From NCBI RefSeq assembly GCF_024170165.1, contig NZ_JALJXP010000022.1, forward strand, positions 1-45,291: a stretch of 45,291 bases of DNA, read 5' to 3'. The notes beneath the pieces were generated by a model. It was not told the DNA's origin. It saw only the letters and a program-made list of their open reading frames with translations, and did not search any database. This document shows positions 26,055 to 34,244 of this stretch, piece after piece. A program made the position numbers and the translations under genes. Numbering within the stretch: the stretch's first letter is position 1; the number at the start of each line of letters is the position of its first letter. The stretch is from Pseudomonas nitroreducens. GTDB taxonomy: Bacteria; Pseudomonadota; Gammaproteobacteria; Pseudomonadales; Pseudomonadaceae.

Positions 26055-28015
26055 TGAAGAAGATCGATACCCTGCTGGTGGCCAACCGTGGCGAGATCGC
26101 CTGCCGCGTGATGCGCACCGCCAAGGCCCTGGGCCTGACCACCGTGGCCGTGCACAGCGCCACCGACCGCAACGCCCGCCACGTCGAAGAGGCAGATATC
26201 GCCATCGACCTGGGCGGCGCCAAACCGGCTGAAAGCTACCTGCGCGCCGACGCCGTGCTCGCCGCTGCGAAAGCCGCCGGCGCCCAGGCCATCCACCCCG
26301 GCTACGGCTTCCTCTCGGAGAACGCCGGTTTCGCCCGCGCCTGCGAAGAAGCCGGGCTGGTGTTCCTCGGCCCACCGGCCAGCGCCATCGACGCCATGGG
26401 CAGCAAGTCCGCCGCCAAGGCACTGATGGAAACTGCCGGCGTGCCACTGGTGCCCGGCTACCACGGCGAAGCGCAGGACTACGCGACCTTCCAGCGCGAG
26501 GCCGAGCGCATCGGCTACCCGGTGCTGCTCAAGGCCGCCGCCGGCGGTGGCGGCAAAGGCATGAAGGTGGTCGAGCGCGAGGCCGAACTGGCCGAAGCGC
26601 TGGAATCCGCCCAGCGTGAAGCGCAGTCCGGTTTCGGCGACTCGCGCATGCTGGTGGAGAAGTACCTGACCAAACCGCGCCACGTGGAAATCCAGGTGTT
26701 CGCCGACCAGCACGGCCACTGCCTGTACCTCAACGAACGCGACTGCTCGATCCAGCGCCGCCACCAGAAAGTGGTGGAAGAAGCGCCGGCTCCGGGCCTC
26801 TCCCTGGAACTGCGCCAGGGCATGGGCGAAGCCGCCGTGCGCGCCGCCCAGGCCATCGGCTACGTCGGCGCCGGCACCGTGGAATTCCTCTACGACGAAG
26901 GCAGCGGCCAGTTCTTCTTCATGGAGATGAACACCCGCCTGCAGGTGGAGCACCCGGTCACCGAAGCCATCACCGGCCTCGACCTGGTCGCCCTGCAGAT
27001 TCGCGTTGCCCGGGGCGAGCCGCTGCCGATCACCCAGGAACAGGTGCCGCTGATCGGCCACGCCATCGAAGTACGCCTCTACGCCGAAGACCCCGAAGGC
27101 GGTTTCCTGCCCGCCAGCGGCCACCTCGCGCTGTACCGCGAACCCGCTGCCGGCCCCGGTCGCCGGGTGGACAGCGGCATCCGCGAGGGCGACGACATCT
27201 CGCCGTTCTACGACCCGATGCTGGCCAAGCTGATCGCCTGGGGCGAGAACCGCGAGGAAGCGCGCCAGCGCCTGCTGTCGATGCTCGGCGAAACCGCCGT
27301 CGGCGGCTTCAAGACCAACCTCGCCTTCCTGCGCCGCGTGCTGGCCCACCCGGCCTTCGCCGAGGGCGAACTGGATACCGGCTTCATCGGCCGCTACCAG
27401 GATGACCTGCTGCCCGCGGCCACCGCCTTGCCTGAGCGCTTCTGGCAGCTTGCCGCCGAAGCCTGGGTGCAGAGCGAGGCTGCCCGCGTGCGCGCCGACG
27501 ACGCCCATTCGCCCTGGTCCGCCCAGAGCGGCTGGCGCAGCGGCCTGCCGGGGGAAACCGACCTGCACCTGCTGGCCAAGGGCGAGTCCCATGTCGTGCG
27601 CCTGCGTCATGCCGACGGCCAGCGTATCGCCAGGCTCGACGGACAGTGGCTGGAGGTGAAGGACGGTGAAGTTCGCCGTCGCCACCAGGTCATCCGCCGC
27701 AGCGGCAGCCTCTACCTGGAATGGAACGGCGAGCTGGTCAGCGTGCAGCGTTTCGACCCGATCGCCGAGGCGGAAGCCGCGCACTCGCACCAGGGTGGCC
27801 TGGGCGCTCCCATGAACGGCAGCATCGTGCGCATCCTGGTCGAACCCGGCCAGAGCGTCGAAGCCGGCGCCGCCCTGGTGGTGCTCGAAGCCATGAAGAT
27901 GGAACACAGCATTCGCGCGCCGCACGCCGGCGTGGTGAAATCGCTGTATTGCAGCGAAGGTGAGCTGGTGTCGGAAGGCACCGCCCTGGTGGAGCTGGAA
28001 GAGGCATCGGCGTAA
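26054..28015 (+). CDS. liuD: 3-Methylcrotonyl-CoA carboxylase alpha subunit LiuD
   Basis: A 653-residue biotin-dependent subunit: biotin carboxylase (about 1-450, starting LLVANRGEIACRVMRTA), a linking BT-type region, and a biotin carboxyl carrier domain at the C-terminus. ATP-grasp features are KAAAGGGGKGMKVV and EMNTRLQVEHPVTEAI. The biotinylated Lys is Lys615 in EAMKMEH. It carboxylates its biotin with bicarbonate and ATP and passes the group to LiuB. Length fits the methylcrotonyl-CoA type. The ribosome-binding site AGGAGCAAG lies within the end of liuC, and the start overlaps the liuC stop. A block of paired repeats follows before liuE. Confidence 0.95.
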   Translation: MKKIDTLLVANRGEIACRVMRTAKALGLTTVAVHSATDRNARHVEEADIAIDLGGAKPAESYLRADAVLAAAKAAGAQAIHPGYGFLSENAGFARACEEAGLVFLGPPASAIDAMGSKSAAKALMETAGVPLVPGYHGEAQDYATFQREAERIGYPVLLKAAAGGGGKGMKVVEREAELAEALESAQREAQSGFGDSRMLVEKYLTKPRHVEIQVFADQHGHCLYLNERDCSIQRRHQKVVEEAPAPGLSLELRQGMGEAAVRAAQAIGYVGAGTVEFLYDEGSGQFFFMEMNTRLQVEHPVTEAITGLDLVALQIRVARGEPLPITQEQVPLIGHAIEVRLYAEDPEGGFLPASGHLALYREPAAGPGRRVDSGIREGDDISPFYDPMLAKLIAWGENREEARQRLLSMLGETAVGGFKTNLAFLRRVLAHPAFAEGELDTGFIGRYQDDLLPAATALPERFWQLAAEAWVQSEAARVRADDAHSPWSAQSGWRSGLPGETDLHLLAKGESHVVRLRHADGQRIARLDGQWLEVKDGEVRRRHQVIRRSGSLYLEWNGELVSVQRFDPIAEAEAAHSHQGGLGAPMNGSIVRILVEPGQSVEAGAALVVLEAMKMEHSIRAPHAGVVKSLYCSEGELVSEGTALVELEEASA

Positions 28016-28025
28016 CAACCGAAAG

Positions 28026-28155
28026 CCCCTCTCCCCCGCCCTCTCCCTGAAGGGAGAGGGAGTATCCGTGCCACGCGGACCTTCCGTGTGAACCGGAAGC
28101 CTCCCGCCGCTCAGGACAGTCCCCTCTCCCTTCAGGGAGAGGGTCAGGGAGAGGG
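28026..28155. repeat. CCCTCTCCC-type paired repeat (family B, copy 2)
   Basis: CCCCTCTCCC...CCCTCTCCCTGAAGGGAGAGGG at the left and CCCCTCTCCCTTCAGGGAGAGGG...GGGAGAGGG at the right are mirror images around about 65 bases. It lies between liuD and liuE, within one transcription direction. Confidence 0.8.
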
Positions 28156-28203
28156 TGCGGAGCATCACGCACCCTCCTCCACAAAACACCACGAGGACCG
28201 CAA

Positions 28204-29106
28204 ATGACCCTGCCCCAATCCGTCCGCCTGGTCGAAGTCGGCCCGCGCGATGGCCTGCAGAACGAGAAACAGCCGATCGCCGTCGCCGACAAGGTGCGCC
28301 TGGTGGACGACCTCACCGCCGCCGGCCTGAGCTACATCGAAGTCGGCAGCTTCGTTTCGCCCAAGTGGGTGCCGCAGATGGCCGGCTCGGCGGAAGTCTT
28401 CGCCGGCATCCAGCAGAAGGCTGGCGTCACCTACGCCGCGCTGGCGCCGAACCTGAAGGGCTTCGAAGCCGCGCTGGAATCGCAGGTGAAGGAAGTCGCG
28501 GTATTCGCCGCCGCCTCCGAGGCCTTCTCGCAGAAGAACATCAACTGCTCGATCCAGGAGAGCCTGGAGCGCTTCGTGCCGATCATGGAAGCGGCGCGCC
28601 ATCACGGCGTACGCGTGCGCGGCTACGTCTCCTGCGTGCTCGGCTGTCCTTACCAGGGCGAGGTGGACGCGGCACAGGTCGCTGCCGTCGCCGCGGAGCT
28701 GCACGCCATGGGCTGCTACGAAGTCTCCCTGGGCGACACCATCGGTGTCGGCACCGCTGGCGCCACCCGCCACCTGTTCGAAGTCGTCGGCCAGCGCGTG
28801 CCGCGCGAGCAACTGGCCGGGCACTTCCACGACACCTACGGCCAGGCCACGGCGAACATCTACGCCAGCATGCTGGAAGGCATCGCGGTATTCGACAGCT
28901 CGGTCGCCGGCCTCGGCGGTTGCCCCTACGCCAAGGGCGCCACCGGCAACGTCGCCACCGAGGACGTGCTCTACCTGCTCAACGGCCTGGGCATCCACAC
29001 CGGCATCGACCTGGACCAGTTGATCGACGCCGGCCAGCGCATCTGCGCCGTGCTCGACAAGCCCAACGGCTCGCGCGTGGCCAAGGCGCAGCTGTCCAAG
29101 CGCTGA
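28204..29106 (+). CDS. liuE: Hydroxymethylglutaryl-CoA lyase LiuE
   Basis: A 300-residue TIM-barrel lyase that splits HMG-CoA into acetoacetate and acetyl-CoA, the last step of leucine breakdown. The catalytic Arg15-Asp16 pair is in EVGPRDGLQNEK. Metal-binding His207 and His209 are in AGHFHDTYGQA. The mobile-loop Cys240 is in SSVAGLGGCPYAKG, the HMG-CoA lyase signature. Full length. The ribosome-binding site is GAGGACCGCAA. The acetoacetate made can be activated by the following gene. Confidence 0.95.
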   Translation: MTLPQSVRLVEVGPRDGLQNEKQPIAVADKVRLVDDLTAAGLSYIEVGSFVSPKWVPQMAGSAEVFAGIQQKAGVTYAALAPNLKGFEAALESQVKEVAVFAAASEAFSQKNINCSIQESLERFVPIMEAARHHGVRVRGYVSCVLGCPYQGEVDAAQVAAVAAELHAMGCYEVSLGDTIGVGTAGATRHLFEVVGQRVPREQLAGHFHDTYGQATANIYASMLEGIAVFDSSVAGLGGCPYAKGATGNVATEDVLYLLNGLGIHTGIDLDQLIDAGQRICAVLDKPNGSRVAKAQLSKR

Positions 29107-29114
29107 GTGCTCTT

Positions 29115-29183
29115 TGTAGGAGCGAGCTTGCTCGCGAACCAGCCCCACTGAGGGAATTGTTCGCGAGCAAGCTCGCTCCTACA
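29115..29183. repeat. REP-type pair between liuE and aacS (family A)
   Basis: TGTAGGAGCGAGCTTGCTCG and its inverted copy ending GCTCGCTCCTACA with about 20 bases between them, an almost perfect pair. Confidence 0.85.
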
Positions 29184-29280
29184 GTGAATCCCTCACCGTT
29201 CCCACAAAAGCTTTCTGCGCCTCCTACATCCCCGCGTCCGTGCCACACTGGTCCGAAAGAAAACCGGACGGACGCCCAAG

Positions 29281-31233
29281 ATGAACCCATTGTGGACCCC
29301 CTCCCCCGAACGCATCGCCGCCACCCGGATGGACGCCTTCCGCCGCAAGGTAGCGCAGCAGCACGGCGTCGACCTGCCTGACTACGCCGCGCTGCACGCC
29401 TGGAGCATCGCCGAGCGCGAAGCCTTCTGGCTGGCCATCGTCGACACCTTCGGCGTGCAATTCCACGAGGCGCCCACCGCGGTCCTCGAGGAAGGCCCGG
29501 AAATGCCCGATGCGCGCTGGTTCCCCGGCGCCACCCTGAACTTCGCCGAGCACCTGCTGCGCCGCCGCGACAACCAGCCGGCGCTGATCGCCATCAGCGA
29601 GGATGAGCGCCGTGAGGTGATCAGCCACGCTGAACTGGCAGCCCAGGTCGCCGGCTTGCAACAAGCCTTGCGCGAGGCCGGCGTGGGCGTCGGCGACCGC
29701 GTCGCGGCGTTCATGCCCAACACCTGGCAGACTGTGGTCGGCATGCTCGCCACCACCAGCCTGGGTGCCACCTGGTCGAGCTGCTCGCCGGACTTCGGTA
29801 CCCATGGCGTGATCGACCGCTTCGGCCAGATCGAGCCCAAGGTGCTGATCGCCTGCGCCGGCTACCGCTACGCCGGCAAGGTGCTGGACCTCAGCGCCAA
29901 GCTCAACGAAATCCTCGCCCAGCTGCCCGGTCTTGAGCAGCTGCTGATCGTCCCCTACGCCAATCGCCACGCCCGCCGCAGCGACTTCCAGACGCCGGCG
30001 CGGGTCAGCCTCTGGCAGGACTTCTTCCACAGCGGCGGCGAGCCGGTGTTCACCCCGGTACCCTTCGACCACCCGCTGTACATCCTCTACTCCTCCGGCA
30101 CCACCGGCGTGCCCAAGTGCATCGTCCACGGCGCCGGCGGCGTACTGCTGCAGCACCTCAAGGAACACGGCCTGCACGTCGACCTGAGCCACGACGACAC
30201 GCTGTTCTACTACACCACCTGCGGTTGGATGATGTGGAACTGGCTGGTCTCCGGCCTCGCCGTCGGCGCCACGCTGGTGCTCTACGACGGCTCGCCCTTC
30301 CACCCCGGCCCCGAGCGTCTGATGGACCTGATCGACGCGGAGAACATCAGCGTCTTCGGTACCAGCGCCAAGTACATCGCTGCGCTGGAAAAGGCCAATG
30401 TGCGACCGCGCCAGACACACTCGCTGGAACGTCTGAAGACGCTGCTCTCCACCGGCTCGCCACTGGGCCACGAGAGCTTCGACTACGTCTACCGCGAGGT
30501 GAAGCGCGACCTCTGCCTGTCGTCGATCTCCGGCGGCACCGACATCGTGTCCTGCTTCGCCATCGGCAACCCCACCGCAGCGGTGTGGCGCGGGGAAATC
30601 CAGTGCAAGGCGCTGGGCATGGCGGTGGAGGTCTGGAACGAGGCCGGCAAGCCGGTGCACGGCGAGAAAGGCGAACTGGTCTGCGTGCGGCACTTCCCGT
30701 CGATCCCGGTGGGTTTCTGGAACGACGAGGACGACGAGAGATTCCTCGACGCCTACTTCGCCACCTTCCCCGGCGTCTGGGCCCATGGCGACTACGCCGA
30801 GGAAACCGAACACGGCGGGCTGGTGATCCATGGCCGCTCCGATGCCGTGCTCAACCCCGGCGGCGTGCGCATCGGCACCGCGGAAATCTACCGCCAGGTG
30901 GAGAAAGTCGAGCAGGTGCTGGAGTCCATCGCCATCGGCCAGGAGTGGCAGGGCGATGTGCGCGTGGTGCTGTTCGTGCGCCTGCGTGACGGCGTGGAGC
31001 TGGACGACACGCTGCAGGAGCGCATCCGCCAGACCATCCGCAGCAATACCACCCCGCGCCACGTGCCGGCGAAGATCCTCGCGGTCAGCGACATCCCCCG
31101 CACCCTCAGCGGCAAGATCGTCGAACTGGCCGTACGCAATGTGGTGCACGGCGAGCCGGTGAAGAACACCGACGCGCTGGCCAACCCGCAGGCGCTGGAG
31201 CTGTTCAGGGATCGCAAGGAGCTGGGGAGCTGA
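29281..31233 (+). CDS. aacS: Acetoacetyl-CoA synthetase
   Basis: A 650-residue acyl-adenylate-forming enzyme that activates acetoacetate to acetoacetyl-CoA with ATP and CoA. The AMP-binding signature LYSSGTTGVPKCIVHGAGG is near residues 268-286. GGWMMWNW-type CGWMMWNWLVSGLAVGATL follows, and the C-terminal Lys in TLSGKIVELAVRN (about residue 610) is the adenylation lysine. Length and the N-terminal region are those of acetoacetyl-CoA synthetases rather than acetyl-CoA synthetases. It follows liuE in the same direction, which links it to using LiuE-derived acetoacetate. The ribosome-binding site is weak (GGACGGACG). Confidence 0.92.
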   Translation: MNPLWTPSPERIAATRMDAFRRKVAQQHGVDLPDYAALHAWSIAEREAFWLAIVDTFGVQFHEAPTAVLEEGPEMPDARWFPGATLNFAEHLLRRRDNQPALIAISEDERREVISHAELAAQVAGLQQALREAGVGVGDRVAAFMPNTWQTVVGMLATTSLGATWSSCSPDFGTHGVIDRFGQIEPKVLIACAGYRYAGKVLDLSAKLNEILAQLPGLEQLLIVPYANRHARRSDFQTPARVSLWQDFFHSGGEPVFTPVPFDHPLYILYSSGTTGVPKCIVHGAGGVLLQHLKEHGLHVDLSHDDTLFYYTTCGWMMWNWLVSGLAVGATLVLYDGSPFHPGPERLMDLIDAENISVFGTSAKYIAALEKANVRPRQTHSLERLKTLLSTGSPLGHESFDYVYREVKRDLCLSSISGGTDIVSCFAIGNPTAAVWRGEIQCKALGMAVEVWNEAGKPVHGEKGELVCVRHFPSIPVGFWNDEDDERFLDAYFATFPGVWAHGDYAEETEHGGLVIHGRSDAVLNPGGVRIGTAEIYRQVEKVEQVLESIAIGQEWQGDVRVVLFVRLRDGVELDDTLQERIRQTIRSNTTPRHVPAKILAVSDIPRTLSGKIVELAVRNVVHGEPVKNTDALANPQALELFRDRKELGS

Positions 31234-31246
31234 GGCCTTTCAGCCT

Positions 31247-31271
31247 GGGTATCGCTTCGTTCCACCCATCC
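31247..31271. repeat. Family C repeat, single copy
   Basis: GGGTATCGCTTCGTTCCACC, continuing CATCC, matches one arm of the inverted pairs at 15895-15975 and 37352-37427. Confidence 0.55.
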
Positions 31272-31290
31272 TTCAAGAGCGCGATATACC

Positions 31291-31338
31291 TGTAGGAGCG
31301 GGCCATGCCCGCGATCGCGCCCATGGGGCGCTCTTACA
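31291..31338. repeat. REP-type palindrome, GGCCATGCCC variant
   Basis: TGTAGGAGCGGGCCATGCCC then CGATCG then the inverted half ending GGCGCTCTTACA. Same variant as 15180-15227. Confidence 0.75.
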
Positions 31339-31378
31339 GGATCAGGTCGCAGAGCGGACCGAGCATCAGCCAATCAGT

Positions 31379-31407
31379 CACCGCCCGGATGCGTGGTCCG
31401 GGCGGTG
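31379..31407 (-). terminator. Hairpin between aacS and pcaC, possible terminator
   Basis: A perfect 11-bp stem (CACCGCCCGGA / TCCGGGCGGTG) with a 7-base loop, five bases past the pcaC stop. No clear T run follows, so termination strength is uncertain. Confidence 0.6.
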
Positions 31408-31411
31408 CTGA

Positions 31412-31810
31412 TCAGTGGTCGCCCAGCGACTCGGTGCCCAGTTCGTCCCACACCGCCTCGGCGAGGTGGAAGGTGGCGTTGGCGGCCGGGATGCCGCAGT
31501 AGATCGCGCTCTGCAGCAGGACTTCCTTGATCTCTTCGCGGGTCACGCCGTTGTTGCGCGCAGCGCGCAGGTGCAGCGTCAGCTCGCCTTCGCGGTTCAT
31601 GCCGATCAGCATGGCGATGGTGATCAGGCTGCGGGTGTGGCGCGGCAGGCCGGGGCGGGTCCAGATGTCACCCCAGGCATGACGGGTGATCATTTCCTGG
31701 AACTCTTCGTTGAAGGCGTTGCGCTTCTGCAGGCTGCGGTCGACGTGGGCATCGCCCAGTACCGCGCGGCGGACCTGCATGCCGGCTTCGTAGCGTTCTT
31801 TCTCGTCCAT
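31412..31810 (-). CDS. pcaC: 4-Carboxymuconolactone decarboxylase PcaC
   Basis: A 132-residue protein of the carboxymuconolactone decarboxylase family. It converts gamma-carboxymuconolactone to beta-ketoadipate enol-lactone in the protocatechuate branch. The family pattern is clear: FNEEFQEMITRHAWGDIWTR, then LTLHLRAARNNGVTREEIKE and QSAIYCGIPAAN. The alkyl-hydroperoxidase-type CxxC motif is absent, as expected for PcaC. Length is typical. The ribosome-binding site is GGAGTTAACTG. Last gene of pcaIJFBDC, separated from pcaD by a REP pair. Confidence 0.94.
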   Translation of the reverse strand: MDEKERYEAGMQVRRAVLGDAHVDRSLQKRNAFNEEFQEMITRHAWGDIWTRPGLPRHTRSLITIAMLIGMNREGELTLHLRAARNNGVTREEIKEVLLQSAIYCGIPAANATFHLAEAVWDELGTESLGDH

Positions 31811-31831
31811 CAGTTAACTCCGAATTCAACT

Positions 31832-31916
31832 TGTAGGACCGAGGGGGGCGCCTAGCCCTTGCTCGCGAACCATCCCCGCTGCGAGGCCGAGGTTCGCGAG
31901 CAAGCTCGCTCCTACA
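31832..31916. repeat. REP-type pair, insertion variant (family A)
   Basis: The left arm is TGTAGGACCGAGGGGGGCGC then CTAGCCCTTGCTCGCGAACC; the right arm is the standard GCGAGCAAGCTCGCTCCTACA. The left arm is nearly identical to the inverted right arm at 23576-23613. Confidence 0.8.
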
Positions 31917-31929
31917 AAGAGCAAAGCAA

Positions 31930-32733
31930 TCAGGCGCGCAGGAAGTCCAGCACACGCTGACTGAAGGCATCGCCGGCTTGCACGTTGGACAGGTGCGCGG
32001 CGCGGAATTCCACCAGCTCCGCGCCGGGAATGCGCGCCTGCAGGAAGCGGCCGTCCTCGGTGGTGGTCACCGGATCGGCGGAGCCGCAGACCACCAGGGT
32101 CGGCGCAGTGATCGCACCGATCTCGCCACGGAAGTCGGCGTCGCGCACGGCCGCGCAGTTGGCTGCGTAACCTTCCGGCGAGGTCTGCGCCAGCATGCCG
32201 ACGATGGGCTCGACCTTGCCCGGCTCAGCTTCGGCGAAGTCGGCGGTGAACCAGCGCGAGATCGAAGCATCACGCAGGTTGCGCATGGCCTCGGCGCCGC
32301 CGCTGAGCACGGTCTCGATGCGCGGGTTCCAGATTTCCGGAGTGCCGATCTTGGCGGCGGTGTTGCACACCACCAGGCGCTCGATGCGCTCCGGCGCATG
32401 GATGGCCAGCCACTGGCCGATCAGGCCGCCCATGGACAGGCCGCAGAAGTGCGCGCGCGGGATGTCCAGCGCATCCAGCAGGGCCAGCACGTCGCGGCCG
32501 TTCTGCTCGATGCTGTAGGGGCCGGGAGTGACCAGCGAAGCGCCGTGGCCACGGGTGTCGTAACGCAGCACGCGGAAGTGCTCGGCGAAGGCCGCGACCT
32601 GCGCGTCCCACATGTGCAGGTCGGTGCCCAGGGAGTTGGACAGCACCAAAACCGGAGCGTCGGCGGGGCCTGAGAGTTGCGGCCCTTCAAGTAAGTAATT
32701 CAGGTCGCCATCGGCGAGTCGTACGGCAGGCAT
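31930..32733 (-). CDS. pcaD: 3-Oxoadipate enol-lactonase PcaD
   Basis: A 267-residue alpha/beta hydrolase that opens beta-ketoadipate enol-lactone to beta-ketoadipate, the step where the catechol and protocatechuate branches meet. The nucleophile is Ser100 in HFCGLSMGGLIGQW, with Asp in CGSADPVTT (about 221) and His in AAHLSNVQAG (about 248). The N-terminal NSLGTDLHMWD is characteristic of enol-lactonases. The ribosome-binding site AGGAGCCTTGC overlaps the pcaB stop region. It supplies the otherwise missing step for the ben-cat route in this cluster. Confidence 0.95.
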   Translation of the reverse strand: MPAVRLADGDLNYLLEGPQLSGPADAPVLVLSNSLGTDLHMWDAQVAAFAEHFRVLRYDTRGHGASLVTPGPYSIEQNGRDVLALLDALDIPRAHFCGLSMGGLIGQWLAIHAPERIERLVVCNTAAKIGTPEIWNPRIETVLSGGAEAMRNLRDASISRWFTADFAEAEPGKVEPIVGMLAQTSPEGYAANCAAVRDADFRGEIGAITAPTLVVCGSADPVTTTEDGRFLQARIPGAELVEFRAAHLSNVQAGDAFSQRVLDFLRA

Positions 32734-32742
32734 GCAAGGCTC

Positions 32743-34101
32743 CTAGCGCGAAGAAAGTTCGTGGTGTTCGGCCAGCGCGCGCTCGACCCAGCGGCGCGCC
32801 TGGCCCAGGTAATGGGCGGGATCGAGCAGGCGATCCAGCTCCCCGGCAGTCAGTTGGGCGGCGACTTCGGCATTGGCGCCGAGAACCGTGCGCAGGTGCG
32901 CGCCCTCCTTCACCGCCTGCTTGCAGCATTGCTCCACCAGATGGTGCGCGGCGTCGCGGCCGATGCGCTGGGCCAGGGCGATGCTCACGGCTTCGGCGAG
33001 CACCAGGCCACGGGTCAGGTCAAGGTTGGCCAGCATGCGCTCGGCATCCACTTCCAGCCCCGGCGCCAGGCTCAGCGCCTGTTGCAGTGCGCCGGAGACG
33101 AGGCAGCACAGCTCCGGCAGGCTTTCCCATTCGGCGTGCCACAGGCCGAGGCTGCGCTCGTGCTCCTGGGGCATGGCGGCGAACAGGGTCGACACCAGTC
33201 CCGGCGCGCGGGTGGCCGCGCCGATGAGCACGGCAGCGCCCACCGGGTTGCGCTTGTGCGGCATGGTGGAGGAACCCCCCTTGCCCGGCGCGGAAGGCTC
33301 GAAGACTTCGCCAGCTTCGGTCTGCATCAGCAGGCTGAGGTCGCGGCCCAGCTTGCCGAGGCTGCCGGCAATCAGGCCGAGCAGGCTGGCGAACTCCACC
33401 AGGCGGTCGCGCTGGGTATGCCAGGGTTGCTCGGGCAGTTGCAGATCGAGTTCTTCAGCCAGCGCATCGGCCACGGCAAAACCCTGCTCGCCCAGTGCGG
33501 CAAGGCTGCCGGAGGCGCCGCCAAATTGCAGGCACAGCAGACGCGGCTTGAGTTCGTGCAGACGCTGGCGATGGCGGGTGATCGCGCCCAGCCAGCCGGC
33601 GATCTTCATGCCGAGGGTGACGGGCGTGGCGTGCTGCAGCCAGGTACGGCCGACCATGGGCGTGCCGGCGTGGGCTTGTGCTTGTACAGCGAGCGCGTCG
33701 GCCAGTTGGGCGAGGTCGCCTTCCAGCAGCTCGACGGCGGCGCGCAGTTGCAGAACCAGCCCGGAATCCATGGCGTCCTGGCTGGTGGCCCCCAGGTGCA
33801 CGTAGCGCTCGGCTTCGGCGTCCTCGGCGGCGATGCGCTTGCCCAGCGCCTTCACCAGCGGGATCGCAGAGTTGCCGGCGCTGCAGATGGCCTGGGCCAG
33901 TGCAGGGAAATCGTAGAGTTCGGCACGGCAGGCGGCGGCAATGGGCGCCACGGCGCTCGCCGGGATCACACCCACACGGGCCTCGGCACGGGCCAGCGCG
34001 GCCTCGAAGTCGAGCATGCCCTGCACCCGGCCGTGGTCGCTGAAGATCGCGCGCATGGCCGGTTGGGTGAAGTAGGCGTCGAACAGAAGGTTGCTGCTCA
34101 C
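32743..34101 (-). CDS. pcaB: 3-Carboxy-cis,cis-muconate cycloisomerase PcaB
   Basis: A 452-residue member of the fumarase/aspartase superfamily that lactonises 3-carboxy-cis,cis-muconate in the protocatechuate branch. The superfamily signature is GGSSTMPHKRNPVGAA (about residues 270-285). VGRTWLQHATPVTLGMKIAGW carries a catalytic His region and HLGATSQDAMDSG another. Length equals known PcaB proteins (about 450) when GTG at 34101 is used, which has GGAG eight bases upstream; a longer frame to 34197 adds 32 unlikely residues. pcaT, often placed between pcaF and pcaB in pseudomonads, is absent. Confidence 0.93.
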   Translation of the reverse strand: MSSNLLFDAYFTQPAMRAIFSDHGRVQGMLDFEAALARAEARVGVIPASAVAPIAAACRAELYDFPALAQAICSAGNSAIPLVKALGKRIAAEDAEAERYVHLGATSQDAMDSGLVLQLRAAVELLEGDLAQLADALAVQAQAHAGTPMVGRTWLQHATPVTLGMKIAGWLGAITRHRQRLHELKPRLLCLQFGGASGSLAALGEQGFAVADALAEELDLQLPEQPWHTQRDRLVEFASLLGLIAGSLGKLGRDLSLLMQTEAGEVFEPSAPGKGGSSTMPHKRNPVGAAVLIGAATRAPGLVSTLFAAMPQEHERSLGLWHAEWESLPELCCLVSGALQQALSLAPGLEVDAERMLANLDLTRGLVLAEAVSIALAQRIGRDAAHHLVEQCCKQAVKEGAHLRTVLGANAEVAAQLTAGELDRLLDPAHYLGQARRWVERALAEHHELSSR

Positions 34102-34161
34102 TGGGGTGGCTCCGGAGATCGGCGGGCGTAGTCGGGACAGTATGACCGGAGAGCTGCTGTC

Positions 34162-34231
34162 TGTAAGAGCGCGCTTGCTCGCGAACCCGGCCCCCACTGC
34201 GGGGTTTGTTCGCGAGCAAGCTCGCTCCTAC
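34162..34231. repeat. REP-type pair between pcaF and pcaB (family A)
   Basis: TGTAAGAGCGCGCTTGCTCG and inverted GCGAGCAAGCTCGCTCCTAC. It occupies the place where pcaT lies in several Pseudomonas pca clusters. Confidence 0.75.
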
Positions 34232-34244
34232 GAAAAGCAGCGGA

